A stretch of 64,000 nucleotides of DNA. Source: Plicaturopsis crispa FD-325 SS-3. Lineage: Eukaryota > Basidiomycota > Agaricomycetes > Amylocorticiales > Amylocorticiaceae. The notes beneath the pieces were generated by a model, which was not told the DNA's origin, made no database searches, and saw only the letters and a list, made by a program, of their open reading frames with translations. Each line of letters starts with the position of its first letter. Position 1 is the first letter of the stretch. The stretch spans positions 1,062,302 through 1,126,301 of the forward strand of contig KN832557.1 of NCBI GenBank assembly GCA_000827205.1, written 5' to 3'. The translations under genes were made by a program, and so were the position numbers. Below are positions 9,806-22,368 of this stretch, piece after piece.

Positions 9806-11944
9806 TTAATTATCAATGACATCCTTCAACTGAGTAGTGGGAATCGCAGCGGGAAAAGCCCTCCTCTCTAACCTTGTCATGGTTTTCTGCTCGTATGCAA
9901 AGGCGAGTCCGACGAGCTCGAACTCACTAAAGGCTGTACCGAGAAAAGAGAGACCAATAGGGACGCCCGGCGCAGGATATACAGTCAAAGGACCTGCACT
10001 CTGGGGAACTACGGTTTGATTGTCAGGATAAAATCCAAGGGGGACTATAAAGTGGTTTCAGTGATCTGAAATTTCCTTGGTTAAGGATGCTTTCGTACCC
10101 GTCACGATTGGATAGCCGGCTATTGCGGCGGGTACTGTTGTAAATCCTTTGGGAAAAGTGTCGAAGATCACCTCGTTACGCAATTGTAAGCTGGTATCAC
10201 TTACCTGGCGCAGGAAGTACTAGCGCATCCAGATTGTGCATCTGAAGGGCCGCGTCAATCCCTCGAGTCGCTCCAAGGTCTTTGTCGGAGGAAAGGGCAG
10301 CAAAAAATGTCGAATTAAAGCCATCAGTGGCCTCGGACTCAATGAGACTAAGCCGCACCAGAGGCCATGTCAGTGTTACATCTAATATAGGGAGTAAGTT
10401 GGGTGGGAATTTACATGGACTGGTCCTCGAAGCCAGCCGGCTCCTCCTCAGCCTTGTTGGCGTCGTTGAATTCGATTAAATCTGCTAGGCTCCTGACACC
10501 AGTTGGATTTTGGATTAAAGCAGCGTAGTAGGCATTTAACTGGATCTGAGTTCTTCATAAGCACTGTGTATAAACAAGATACGTGCTACCGCCCACCTTG
10601 AAATCGATGTCGTTCACTATAGTCTCATTATTCGAGACAGAGATCTCGTCCGCTGAGGGCAAATCAGCAGGATCAACGACAGTAGCACCGAGCCCCCTGA
10701 TAGTTTCCAGTGCCTGCTCAAAAATAACATTCACGAATGGATCGTTTCCGGTGATACTGTCGTTTAAAAAGACGCGACGAGGAACACCGATGCGTTTGCC
10801 GCGGAGGGAATTTCTGCCGAGCGCTTTGGTGAAGTCGGGCACAGGCAAGGGCTGCGCGAGCGTAAAATTATCGGAGGGGTCTGGTCCTGCTATAATAGAA
10901 AGAACGACGGCAGCATCGCTGATAGACCGGGTGATAGGTCCGACTGTGTCCTGGTGTTCGGTGATGGGGATCACTGCGCAAAACCGCGATATATAATCAT
11001 GAACTTTCACATAGACAAGTGAAGCGTACTGACCACCAGCCCTGGATGTAAGGCCAACTGTTGGCTTAATGCCGGCGTTGTTGTTATTACTACTTGGGCA
11101 AGTGATACTACCGTCGGTCTCCGTGCCCAGAGTAACAGCAGCGAGTCCAATGGAGGAAGCAATTCCGGAGCCAGACGATGAGCCGCACGGATCAGCGTTG
11201 GGAAAATATGCATTGGTTGCTTGACCTCCACGACCTGACCAGCCGCTCGCAAGATTTCCGCGAAAATGTGCAAATTCTGACAGGTTTGCTTTTCCTGGTC
11301 GAGATTTGAATGAAAGGGTCTAGGGAAGGGCTCAGGAAGTTGAGTTTAGTGCTCACCTAATATAATAGCCCCCGCCGCGCGTAGTCTTTTGACCACGCCT
11401 GCATCGCTGGGGACAACAGATCCAAGAAGACTAAATGATCCTGCAGTAGTATTCAGACCTGGTGAAGAGTCACGATCGCATCACCTAATGTAGTCCTTAG
11501 CAAGACGTTACCTTCAGAGGCAACGGTTGCGATATTGTCCTTAAGCAAAATGGGTATACCATGCAGAGCGCTTCGTTTTCCCGATACTTTGCGTTCAGCG
11601 TCCAGAGCAGCCGCTTGCCCTAGAGCGGAGGGGTTTGTCTCCAAGATAGCACGAAGAGCGGGCCCTTTCAAGTTGACTTCATCGATTCGCGCGAAATATG
11701 CCTAAGTATCGTGGATAGATTAGTCATAGTAATCAACCATAACGAAGAAGCCCACCTTCACGAGATCAACACTAGTGAACTGGTTTGCGTCTAGACCAGC
11801 TTGCAGTTCTGCGACGGAAGCCTCATAAAGATCTGGCAGAGGTCCGCGGCCACGCGCGCTCGCGTCGATAGAATGTGCAACGGACAGTAGTGCCAGGAAC
11901 CAGACGCCAAACGCAACGAGAGGGCACCGTATAGGAAACAACAT
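9806..11944 (-). CDS. Secreted amidase-signature enzyme
   Basis: A multi-exon gene from ATG 11944 to the stop at 9806. The start has a signal peptide (VAFGVWFLALLSVAHS) and then LPDLYEASVAELQAGLDAN, as in secreted GatA-like fungal amidases. The amidase core is clear: HGIPILLKDNIAT contains the catalytic lysine, and the CGSSSGSGIASSIGLAAVTL region holds the cis-Ser, with the nucleophilic Ser in TETDGSITCPS. GVIPITEHQDTVGPITRSI follows. The C-terminus TVYPAPGVPIGLSFLGTAF is the usual end of the amidase fold. Such enzymes hydrolyse amide bonds with a Ser-Ser-Lys triad; the substrate is unknown. The signal peptide makes a role in mitochondrial Glu-tRNA amidation unlikely. Exons are short and I did not fix every junction. 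Confidence 0.88.
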
Positions 11945-12606
11945 GTCTGGGTGTCAACAGCGACAAAGCCGATGCCCAGGATGATGGGGGCTTCAAGCTA
12001 CTTATCTTCTGTGGAACGCCCCATGATAAGTGCCCCGCGCGCCGCAAGGTAGGCATGTCGTAACACACATTTCTGAGAGAAAAACCTTTCCTTCGGTCCA
12101 AGATGCCACGGTTATATTTGGTACGTGGAATAAGTATCCGAAATGTTGCAATGTTGGAGGCTTCGCAACTGCAGGAGGTCCTATCTGGGCTATACGAGAG
12201 ACAGAGCCACATGCCACACTGCAGGCTCAGGGCACGGATTGAACAAGGCACGGTCGGTTGATGTGAGTAGTGCTGAGGATACGACAGACAATACTGACAC
12301 GTACAGACTCATGTCAAGGCCAAGCCGTTGCGAATGACTTGTCGACCAACGATCAGAAGCGTATGCATGGCGTTCTCCCAAACAATGTGCAATCCTGCGG
12401 CAAGGAGAAGAGGTGCAATAAGTATGTTAAAGCGAGATGATCCATGATCCATCTCCGAGCCGGGCACTGCGGCTGCACGAATACTTGCCGTGGCATGTCC
12501 CTTTTGGTTTTTGACATGGTCATACCATGACTTGGAAAATGGGTATACCATTATGCGGAAATAAGGACAACAATTCTAAAGGAAAGACCTGCCCACGTCA
12601 GCTTCA

Positions 12607-15127
12607 TCACCGTGGCGCGTCTCCTGTGGTAGTGTTCCAGCCAGGGGGCACAGTCCAGTCTCCATGGCAGTCATACTCCCAGTCTGTGTTTGCGATGATC
12701 TCCTTCATCGAGGAAACAAAGACGTCGACGGGGCACATCCCGTCCTTCTGCTCGGGGCAGCCTTTAATACCGGTCAGAGGGACAACCCCGTCGTTGATGA
12801 TGATACGGATTTGTTGGCCGGGTTGCGAAGTGCACTCGAGTACTAGGCGAGACGATCAGCTGCGTGAAAAAAACGCTGGGGGGATGAAGAGGAAGTGCGT
12901 ACGTTGGAACTGGACGTTCGTTGCGAACGGCGCGAGCTCTGCAACCTTGAAGGCTCGGTTCGGCGGTATATGGGTCGAAGGCAACGGTCCATCCTTGGCG
13001 AAATTCGTCAAATTCAAAGCCGTGATGACTGATATCTTTTAGTCTAGATCACAAATTTATCTGAAGACGGAGAACGTACTGTTCAGCACGACGACTTCGT
13101 GTGTAGCATCGACGTAAAGGGCTTGGTCAAGCGGGAAAGTGATGGTGTCATCGTCGAGCGTCGCGTTGGTGGACGAATTATGCACTGCGATTGGGGTGCG
13201 GGTAAGGCGCGCTACGAGTTCTTGCACGTAACCTATTCCTTGCACGCGGGCGACAGGGGAACCGAAGGCCGAATCGTACCAGAAGTTCAAGTCAAGCCTG
13301 CCCGTGATATACGTTTATAAGAATCGTAATATTGTCTCGCAACACTGGATGAACGCACGCGTAATTGAAGCCTTCCCACTCCTCTTCGGTGAAGAGTTCG
13401 CAGAATTTCGAGTAGCCAAGAGCTACCGTCTAATGAAAAACATGTCAGTGTATACCCGCCAGAGGAGAACGACTCGCGACCACATGCCTCGTAGGCGCAC
13501 ATCTGCTGAAGCACATATGTGTCTTCAATGCTAAGATCATACCCTTGCAGCTGTGGTGCAAGGCGCGCCCGTGCACTAGCTAGATAGATCGACGCCCACT
13601 CTTGGACATACGGGACAGCCCGATCGGCCTTCGAGCGATCTTGGGCATTGGGGCATCTAGCATTTTGGTCGTGTTAGGTGAGGCGCCTTGAAGTGAGTAA
13701 AGAAACTGACGTTTTGTATGGTGCAAGGGTGTTGTTGAACTGATCGTATCGGTATCATGAGACAAATGTCAGGGAAAAAAGATAACAGGTCGACACATAC
13801 GCCATTCTCCTCGATAGTTATGCTTTGCTGGTACTTGTCTTCGTGTGGATAGCCGAAGAAGCCGATGGCAAAGTTCTGCGCCGATGCCAACATGCGGTCC
13901 CTGGGAGCACATGTTTAGTAAAGATGATATGCTGAGATCGATACTGAGACGTACTGCGACTCCGTACGGAAAACGGGAAGTGCGTTTGCCTCGGTGAAGT
14001 TCTATAGATTGCAATGGAATGTTGAGACAAGGGATACCGGAACAGAGGAAAAATGCTTTACCTTGAGCAGGAAACCATACTTCAGACGCATGGAGATTCC
14101 CAATTCAACTGCTTAAAGTCAGTTTTGATATCTCACACTGCAGCTGCGATATCACCCACATAATTGCTGCCTCCCGAAGGGGGTTAGGACTGCGTCTATG
14201 GTCAACTTCGGAAGGGGCAGTAAAGCGGAATCCATTTACCTTCTTCGCCGAGCTTGTATGTCCATTCGTTCATAAATTCTAATTCCCCTATCCCATTCCA
14301 TCCCGCAGCAGATTCGTGCAGTCTGCCAGAGAAATTCGCAGGTCCACCGTATGAAGCTGTGTCGTTACTCAGTATATTCCAAGACACACAGAAAATCAAG
14401 GTGGCTTACCCCATGCTGTCGGATACCTCGCACCATGCCTGTGCAATAAGTGCAGACCCGTTACTCTGCACGTGTCTGGCGTCTCAGGGTCGGAGTCCAG
14501 CCCAAATGCGCCGCGCCCAACGCTGTACCACGGGGAAAGATTGCCCCACTTCTTGAACAAATCATAGCCTCCCTTCTTTCCTTTGCTCTTTCCGATGGTA
14601 GACAACGGCGCGACGAGCTGAGGCGATGCAGTGTGTACCGGATATGACGGTGCGGTCGCAACAAGGGCAGCCTCCGCGCCGGTCGGCGTGCCTCCCGCGT
14701 AGCCAACATTGGTAGGAAACAGCGACGGAAATGCATTCGTGGGCGATGCAGGAGGGAAGTGATGAACCTCCGTTGAACCGACATACGGGGGCGCAAGCAC
14801 ATGCACCGCGTCGGACTCCGAGTGATGACCATCGGTCCGAGCGATAGAAAAGCAGTTTGGACCACCACACGAGAGGAATTGAACTGCTATAGTTCCGATT
14901 GCACCGACCAGAAACGCAAAATAGAGGTGGAGAAAGCCAAAACGCGCTTTCGAGGGCCAGCAGATATGGCATGGAGCGTCGGCAGGGGTCTCCGGAGGGA
15001 CAACCGACTCTCTTCGTTGGTCGGTCATTCCACCGGTAGGCAGAAGAGCTTCATGCTCGGCGCCAGCCTCCTCCTCGTCATAGTGCTTGTATTCCTCGCC
15101 GAGCTCGACGTCCTTACCAGGATGCAT
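12607..15127 (-). CDS. Membrane-anchored histidine acid phosphatase (phytase/MINPP-like)
   Basis: About eight exons from ATG 15127 to TGA 12607. An acidic cytosolic head is followed by one membrane span (FGFLHLYFAFLVGAIGTIAV), so it is a type II membrane protein. A Pro/Ser-rich stalk follows, then the catalytic HLLHRHGARYPTAWG (RHGxRxP). Other conserved pieces are LTPFGRQQLFELGISMRLK, FRTESQDRMLASAQNFAIGF and EEEWEGFNYAFDLNFWY. The proton-donor region reads VDATHEVVV where classical phytases have HD, close to the HAE form of MINPP enzymes. The product should remove phosphate from phytate or other phosphomonoesters outside the cell or in the secretory lumen. Several N-x-S/T sites sit in the catalytic part. 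The span plus stalk distinguishes it from freely secreted phytases. Confidence 0.88.
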
Positions 15128-15646
15128 TATTGCGAACCTAGAGATAGCGATATGCAGTCCTTAGGCTCCTCGTAGTGAGACAAGGATTATCCGATTGTAC
15201 CCAGCCTTCAGCAGGCACCTGTAGTGGGGAAAAACGAGCGCAGCTGAGAGAGCGAGTAGGAGAGCAGAGTAGCAGACAGATAGAAGAGAAACGCAAGTCA
15301 GGTAAGCGTTGTGTCGCTGGATCAGGAGCCTTGCACACGAGAAAGGAAACGAAATAGCCCCTATACTCCTCCCGCGCCGGCGCTTGCGAGTTCGCGTTTT
15401 AGTTGCAGTGTTGCACAACTGCGACGGTGGTCTCCGTTCCTGGAGCATATACCTTATACCTAGCACTCGGTTTATACCCTTGGAGCATACGGATATCTCT
15501 ACGCAGAGTATCCCAGCCTAGAACGCGTGCAATTCATTCCCCCTCATCGTACCCGCAGGTGCTTACTGTGCAGCAGCAACGGATCTACCTGGCATTCGGA
15601 GTCTCTCTTTGTCCCTGACGTCTAGTTGACTGTATTCGGGGGAGAA
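15128..15646. promoter_or_regulatory. Divergent intergenic region between phosphatase and GHKL gene
   Basis: A 519 bp gap between two outward-facing genes. No coding signal seen. It probably holds both promoters. Confidence 0.45.
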
Positions 15647-18600
15647 ATGGCCGCGAGAGATGCTCTAGTACGTGCTGTGCTCTAGAATTGGTGTAACTTT
15701 GCTGAACCCGTTACAGTGGGCCGGTGGCCGTGACGAAGCGGTCGAGGTCAATCAACGCGCACTAATTGACAAAGTACTTGCACGGTACTCCGGGGAGTTC
15801 ACAGGTAAGCGAATTCTCGTACCGCACATGCAATGATTGACAGTGTGCTCTGCTGCAGTGTTTCGAGAGCTACTGCAGAACTCCGACGACGCGCAGAGCA
15901 AGGCCGTCGAGATACATTTCCAAACCAAGGCATTCGCCGAGCGAGGAGGAGACGTTGAACGATCGGAACAGAACGTGACAGAAAATGAATTGCCGGATCT
16001 AAAGACCGCTCTGGTACGCAAAACGCAAATATTATCCATATCTAAGTGTTGACAACATGTCGCATAGGTGCACCAATGGACGTTCAAAAACAACGGGAAT
16101 ATATTTGGTGACGGAGACTGGAATCGGTTGAAGAAGATAGGTTGGTAGTACGGCTACGATGCGTTCACGCTGCTTATGACCTTCTCAGCCGAGGGGAATC
16201 CTGACGAGGAGAAGATCGGAGCATTCGGAGTCGGTGTGTGCTACCGGACGTTCTTATTATATTTCACTGATAGGCCTGTAGGATTTTACAGCTTATTTTC
16301 AGTGACCGATGATCCTTTCGTCACATCAGGAGGTATGCAGGCGGTCCAATCGATATCAACAAGCCCGCTCACTTAGACATAACAGATAAGTGGATGGGTT
16401 TCTACTGGAAGGACAAGAAGGACCAAGTAAGTTGAATGTAGTCATTCTCAAGCACTGATGCTGACACCGTCATAGCTTTTCGTGAAGCGCGGTGACATCC
16501 CATCTGCAGCTCCCTCCCCTTGGACCACTTTCGAGATGGTCCTCCGCACACCGGACACGATTCCTAGTGCATTCGATTTCACGCGTTTCTTGGCGTCGTC
16601 ATTGACCTTCATGGAACACCTCTCATCGGTCAGCGTCTTTTTCGACGACAAGCGGCTCGCGCGTTTGACGAAGGATAGCGGTGCCCCTCGAGCGCTAAGC
16701 ATCCCACGTGGTATGAGGTGCAAGAGCACATCAGGAATGATGAACGTCAAGGCTATCCAATCGACGCGTACGTTTTCCGGCATCGCGTTGTTCTGTACGC
16801 ACTGACAATTTTATTCAAGCGTTACATATCAAGGCGGAGGTCATGCGATGGGTGTACTCCGCCGGGACGCAGAAACCCCCTCCAAAGCCTCCTGTACAGA
16901 CCAAACCCGCCCCATCGAGCGGATTCTTTGGCCTTACATCGTTCTTCTCCGGGTTTGCCGCTACGCCGCAACGTGCGGCGACGCCTGTGCCCCCACCCAC
17001 ACCCGAGCCCGTGAACCAGCTCGAAGTCACTGAGACCAACGTTTCTTTATCCATATTTTCCGCCGACGTGGACGTGGCCCTTGCGCGGGGGCTCGCAGTA
17101 GAGCTCGAACGGTCGACCAAGAAGCGACCCCCACAAAAGCTGCGGTACAAGCTTATATACACGGCCAAGGACGAATACGATGCCAGTGTACAAGAGGACG
17201 AGAAACTGACTTTCGCAACAGGCAGTGTATTCCAGGGCTTACGAGCTGATTTAGAAGGGACTGGATCCGCGCGAATATTCATTGGACATGCGACCGCCCA
17301 GACTACAGGCCTCGGAGGGCATATGGCGGCGAGATTCATTCCAACTGTGGAGCGAGAAAACATCGATCTGGTCGATCGCACCGTGGCTGTATGGAACAGA
17401 GAGCTACTTTATGTCGGAGGGTTCCTGGCGCGTTCGGCGTACGAACTGGAACTTGCGAACATACGGACTCTGTGGGAGGGCGCGGAATCAGCATCCGCGA
17501 GCCCAGATCCCACTTTGCGAGCGTGGCTGCATGGGCGGTCTCTACACGCTATCCGGTTCTTTGCATTCCACCAGTCAACGCCATCATCAGACGTCTCGAA
17601 TCTCCTCGAAGCCGCCTTTTTCTCATGCACACCCCCAGAAACGTTCCCGATAATATCTTCCGCCGGTATCAAATCTATCTCAGACGTTCGAATGCCAGAT
17701 CCGACGTTTGCTGCGTTTTTGCGAAACCTCCCTGTCCTCACCGATGACGTGATCACCGGCGCACCGTCTACAATCGCAGCATTGGAAAGGCGCAACATGA
17801 TCAAGTATATCGGGTTCCAAGACGTGATCAAGGAACTTCGAGCAAGGCCACTCACTGAGACGGAATTGGTGCCTTGCCTGAAGTGGTGGACGGCCATGTG
17901 GATGGCACAGGCGAACCAGAATGGTGATATTCAGCACCTCTTACCTATCCGAACTCAGTTTCTCGACGCTGCGGTGCTCACTACGGGTACACCTGGAGGA
18001 CCCGACGAAAAGATCGTCCCCCTTTCTTCCGTGCGGACGTATATCAACCCGAGGGACGCAAAGCTATTCAAAGATCGTCCCGTGCCAGACCACGTCATAC
18101 CACTCACGGTCACGAAGGCTTTTTCGTCGACCTTGGGTGTGATTTCAACCTCCCTTCCCTGGCGTGAGCTTACTATCGCCGACTGGGTTCAGCATGTCAC
18201 AGATCCCGGCGTCGCTGCCGCAAATCCCAAGTACGACATAAGCCAGTCCTCCGCTTGGGCTGAGGAGCTACTTGTATCCGTCGCACGGGCGTGTTCCACC
18301 CCATCGAAGATGCGGGACCAGGTTGTGGACATTCTGAGGACAAAACCATGCGTGCCGACCTCCTCTGGGATGAAGCTGCCCGGAGAGGCCTATTTCGAAA
18401 ACGCCAATATATTTCACGACCTTCCTGTCGTAAAGCTTACAGTCAAGGAGAAGAGCATTGCGACTTTTCTGAATGACCTTGGAGTGCGTAAACATGTTGA
18501 CCTTGAGGTGGTCTTTTCCAGGCGAGTGGATGTCATGTCATTCGTCTCTCATGCCGCTCAACTTCATCGAACAATATAGGATGGTGAAGACCGGTGACTG

Positions 18601-21600
18601 GACAATCGCGGATCTGATCAAATACTTAGTAGCCGTGCAAGCATCCCTGACGCCACTAGAGATTCAGAAATTGAAGGAGACCAAGGCTTTTGGCAAGGAG
18701 GGCGACAGTCGCGTTCCAGAAGGACAGAAACCACCTAGATATCGGCCTTGTGATCTATACGAGCCGCTTGACGAGTTCCGTCACTTGGGCCTGCCCATTA
18801 TCGACTGGGGTACGATAAGTAAATGGCGGAGCTCTTCTGACGAAGGTCAGTCGGTCTACGTCTTGGGACTTTCGATGATACGTACTGACTTTCTGACTAG
18901 CTAGATTTCTGTTTGGACTCGGGCTTCGTAGATATCCGCCGTTGCAGGATATATTGACGCTAGCTGCGAGTAACGATGCAAACATTCGCCCTCTCGCTTT
19001 GAAGTATTTTTTCGACAACTTCACTTCACGGTACGCGAACTACAGCCCCAAGGACTTCGCTAGCATAGCTTTTGTACCGGCTACGCAGAACAATGTCACT
19101 CGAATGACTACGACCGCAGAGGTAACTTGCACCTTTTTATATGCTTCGTGTATAGCGGCTGATTCGCAGTTCAGGTCTTTGCAAAGCCGGAATGGGCGCA
19201 ACTGGGATTTCCTGTCGTGCAGCAAAGTATACGCGAGGACGCCTTGACAAAGCTCAAAATCCGGGAGGACCCGCCAACATCGCAACTGGTCGCGTACCTT
19301 GAGAGAAGCCCCCCGAAGGACAAAGTAGAAGCCACGAAAGTGTTTGGGATTATGGCCGCTCGGATATCAGGTATGTATTATTGCCTTTACTCCTCATTCT
19401 TTTCCTTTGATTTTACTGAACATGTCTTCTGGATTAGATTTCTCCTCTACTGAGTTAAAGTCGCTGTCTCAGATGCCCATTGTGCCCACAACGCTCCAGG
19501 GAGCAGGAAAGACAGCAAGCACACAGAGGCTTTCTCCCAGTCAATGTTACTTTGACGGGCAATCGAGGGCTCAGTTTCATTCCAAACTCTTCGTGTTCGT
19601 CGACTTTGGCTCGCAGGCCAACAGCTTTTTGAGTGCATGTGGTACCAAGCATGAACCATCTGTCGAAGAAATTGCCAATATTCTTTTAGCGAATCCCCGT
19701 GATTTCTACGAGAAGGCTGATGGGCGTGACCAGTAAGTCTAATTCCCCATTCCCGCGATCGTTTGCGATTCAATAATCCTGGGTCGCAGCTTTCTCATCG
19801 AACTTCGCAACCTCGCTGTCAATCGCCGGCTGATAAGTTCGACGACATTGGCTCGCATGAAGAGGTCCCCTGTTTTGTTGGCCTCTCAGCGGAAGCTCAA
19901 GAAAGCCACCACGAAAGGCAGGAAATCGGACGATGATCTTGAAGAGGAAGACTGGGAACTGCAATATGACCTGCGCAAACCTGACGAGATCGTCATCGCC
20001 GACGACTCGAACGCCTACCAATTTTTCGGAGATTCTATCTTCACCGCGCCACAGGAGGATCTGCTAGAAGGCATGTGCTACTCTCTTAAATGCTACTATG
20101 CCCTGACTGTGAACGATAGGGTTTTATTTCGAACTCGGCTCGCGGCGCCTGACCTCCCTGGTTCGCGAGGACTACGAAAAATCGGGTGAAGTAAAGAACT
20201 CGAACATAGCTAGTGACACTCGCTCGCTGATTCTGGAGCGCCTTCCACTTTTCCTGCATGAGCATACGCATACCCGTACACGCGTCTCGTACAGCTGGTT
20301 AAACGATCCCAAGAACTTCATCGTGAAGACGTTTGGGAAGCTCGTCGTCACCAAGTCTTTGAATTACGGGAATGTGAAACCGAGGAGCGAACTTGCTTCT
20401 GCCGCAGCTCGACAGGTTCCTCGTGGACCTATCGAATTGTGGCTAGCAGGAAACGCTCAGGTTGACATGTATGAGTAAGTACAAAATGATTTCTCTTGAC
20501 TTCTATTAATCCGCCCATCAACAGAGTATCTACATCCCTCTGCCGTCTACTTTTCGACTCTCCCAAAGTCAACGATGCTCTTTTGTTCATGACAATTCTT
20601 TCGACCGACATTCGGGCCCTGAAACGTAGAGGATATAACGGTTCGTTGGAAAATATTCCCGTTGTCGCGTGCTAACTCTATAATCCGGAACAGTCGATAG
20701 AATCCTCCGGCAGCAGAAGGCCCAGAGACAAGCCGCAGAGGAAGCTCAGCAAAAAGCTCAAACCAAAGAGAATACTGCTTTGATAAGCGCACCTCCGCCA
20801 GCAGTACCTCCCAAGGGTGCCCTCGCTCAGGCGCCAAACTCTGCACCAACATCCTCTCCCAGCGAGAACCGGGTATCTGCCGAGAATGGAGGCGAAAGCA
20901 AACCATTGATGCAAACGCATGGAGACCAAAACCTCGCTAGACCTCGTCCTGCCTCAAAGATTCAAAATACATTGCAGAACTGGAGGCAGAAGCTCGCCCA
21001 TCCCGGCACCAACGGAGCACCACATGGACTACCTCCCATGGGTGTTAATGGCGCAGGTAAGTATGATACCTCTTGCCCTCCCAAGATGGTCCTAAACGTA
21101 CCATTCGCCGCAGGGCCATCTCAGGCTCCAAACCAGCCTGCTTACAAGGGAATTACCCCTCAAAGTGATATCAGTACGGATGCTTATTCTATCTCGATGT
21201 TAGCATGATTCATGTGTTCTCTGCAGGCCGCAATATTGACATGGCTATCAAAGCGTGCACTGCTGAAAACAGAGATCTCCTGCAAAACCGTGAAAGAATG
21301 CAGATGGTCAAGGAGGCGCTCAATGAAGGATACTGTGATATTAATCATGGCATTGATCTGAGCCTCGCCGGTAATGCCACTTTCTCAGACTCTGCCGCAA
21401 ATTTCTAACGACCGCTGATCCTCGCAGGTCAAATGGGCGACATGAAAGTCTTCATTGCACGAAGTACGTCAGAGCTGATTTGCCTCATCGTCTAACCGTA
21501 TTCACCACCTTTGTATAGGTGTGCGAGAGCCAGCGTCAGTTATGGCCACCAAACGTGACATTATCGGCCGCTTCATCAACGTGATCCGACCTTTGGCAAG

Positions 21601-22010
21601 CCTTTACAAGTTACCGCCAACCAGTCTTCATATATTCTACGATGAGGACGGACCAATGGTTGCGTTCAATCGCGCCGCGAGCCTGTTCCTCAATCTACGC
21701 TTCTACGAATCATGGCGTGAGTCTGCGCCTTTATTCTGAGAACACACCAGTCGCTGAGCTTTAAATTGTAACAGATGATAACGATGTTCGGAACGGTGAT
21801 AGCACGCAAGCACTGATTTCCTGGTATGTCTTCAATCCTCTGGTGCATGGTGCAGCAAACGTATCCTGAAAATGGTTTAGGTACTTCACTCTTGCGCACG
21901 AGATCGCGCACAACTTGGTTCAACCGCATAACTCAGAGCATGAATTCTACATGTCTGCCATCTGCCAGGAGTATATTGTCCCATTCGGACGTCTCTTGAG
22001 CTCGCCCTAG
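15647..22010 (+). CDS. Large fungal GHKL-ATPase (DUF3684/sacsin-like) with C-terminal HExxH
   Basis: A roughly 1,700-residue protein in many exons; the first is seven codons (MAARDAL, 15647-15667). The N-terminus is a GHKL/Hsp90-type ATPase: EFTVFRELLQNSDDAQSKAV is the N box with the Mg-binding Asn, and KIGAFGVGFYSLFSVTDDP is the glycine-rich lid region, as in sacsin and the fungal DUF3684 family. A long exon (about 16843-18579) carries a proline-rich insert and the family-specific middle region. A charged, Pro/Ser-rich disordered part lies at 20.7-21.2 kb. The last 120 residues form a compact domain ending FTLAHEIAHNLVQPHNSEHE, containing HExxH and a downstream H/E, a possible zinc-metallopeptidase site. 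Sacsin relatives act as chaperones. The function of this fungal family is not known to me. Confidence 0.8.
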
Positions 22011-22368
22011 TATGACTGCTATCTGCCTCCCCTTTCACCCGAACCTGGATTTATTATCAGTACTCACCAACAACCGGACTTCATTTTCCACATTCACGCC
22101 CATCATGCTGTCATGCTCTGCTATCTATCATCTCCGTGTATCATTATGACCATGATGCAAAACCGAATTGCTAGTAGGTTTACCGTTTGCGCCCTTGCTT
22201 GAATTTGAAAGTGGAAACCCGATCCGTTTGAGATCTGCCGCGGCGTGTTTGCAACGCGTCGACATTCCTTCCACCACATCTTGCCTGAATCTCAATTCCG
22301 CTCAATATCCTGTGCTCGTCTTACATTCTCCGTGTTGATTGCACCTGGAACGTGCTGATACCCGGTCG

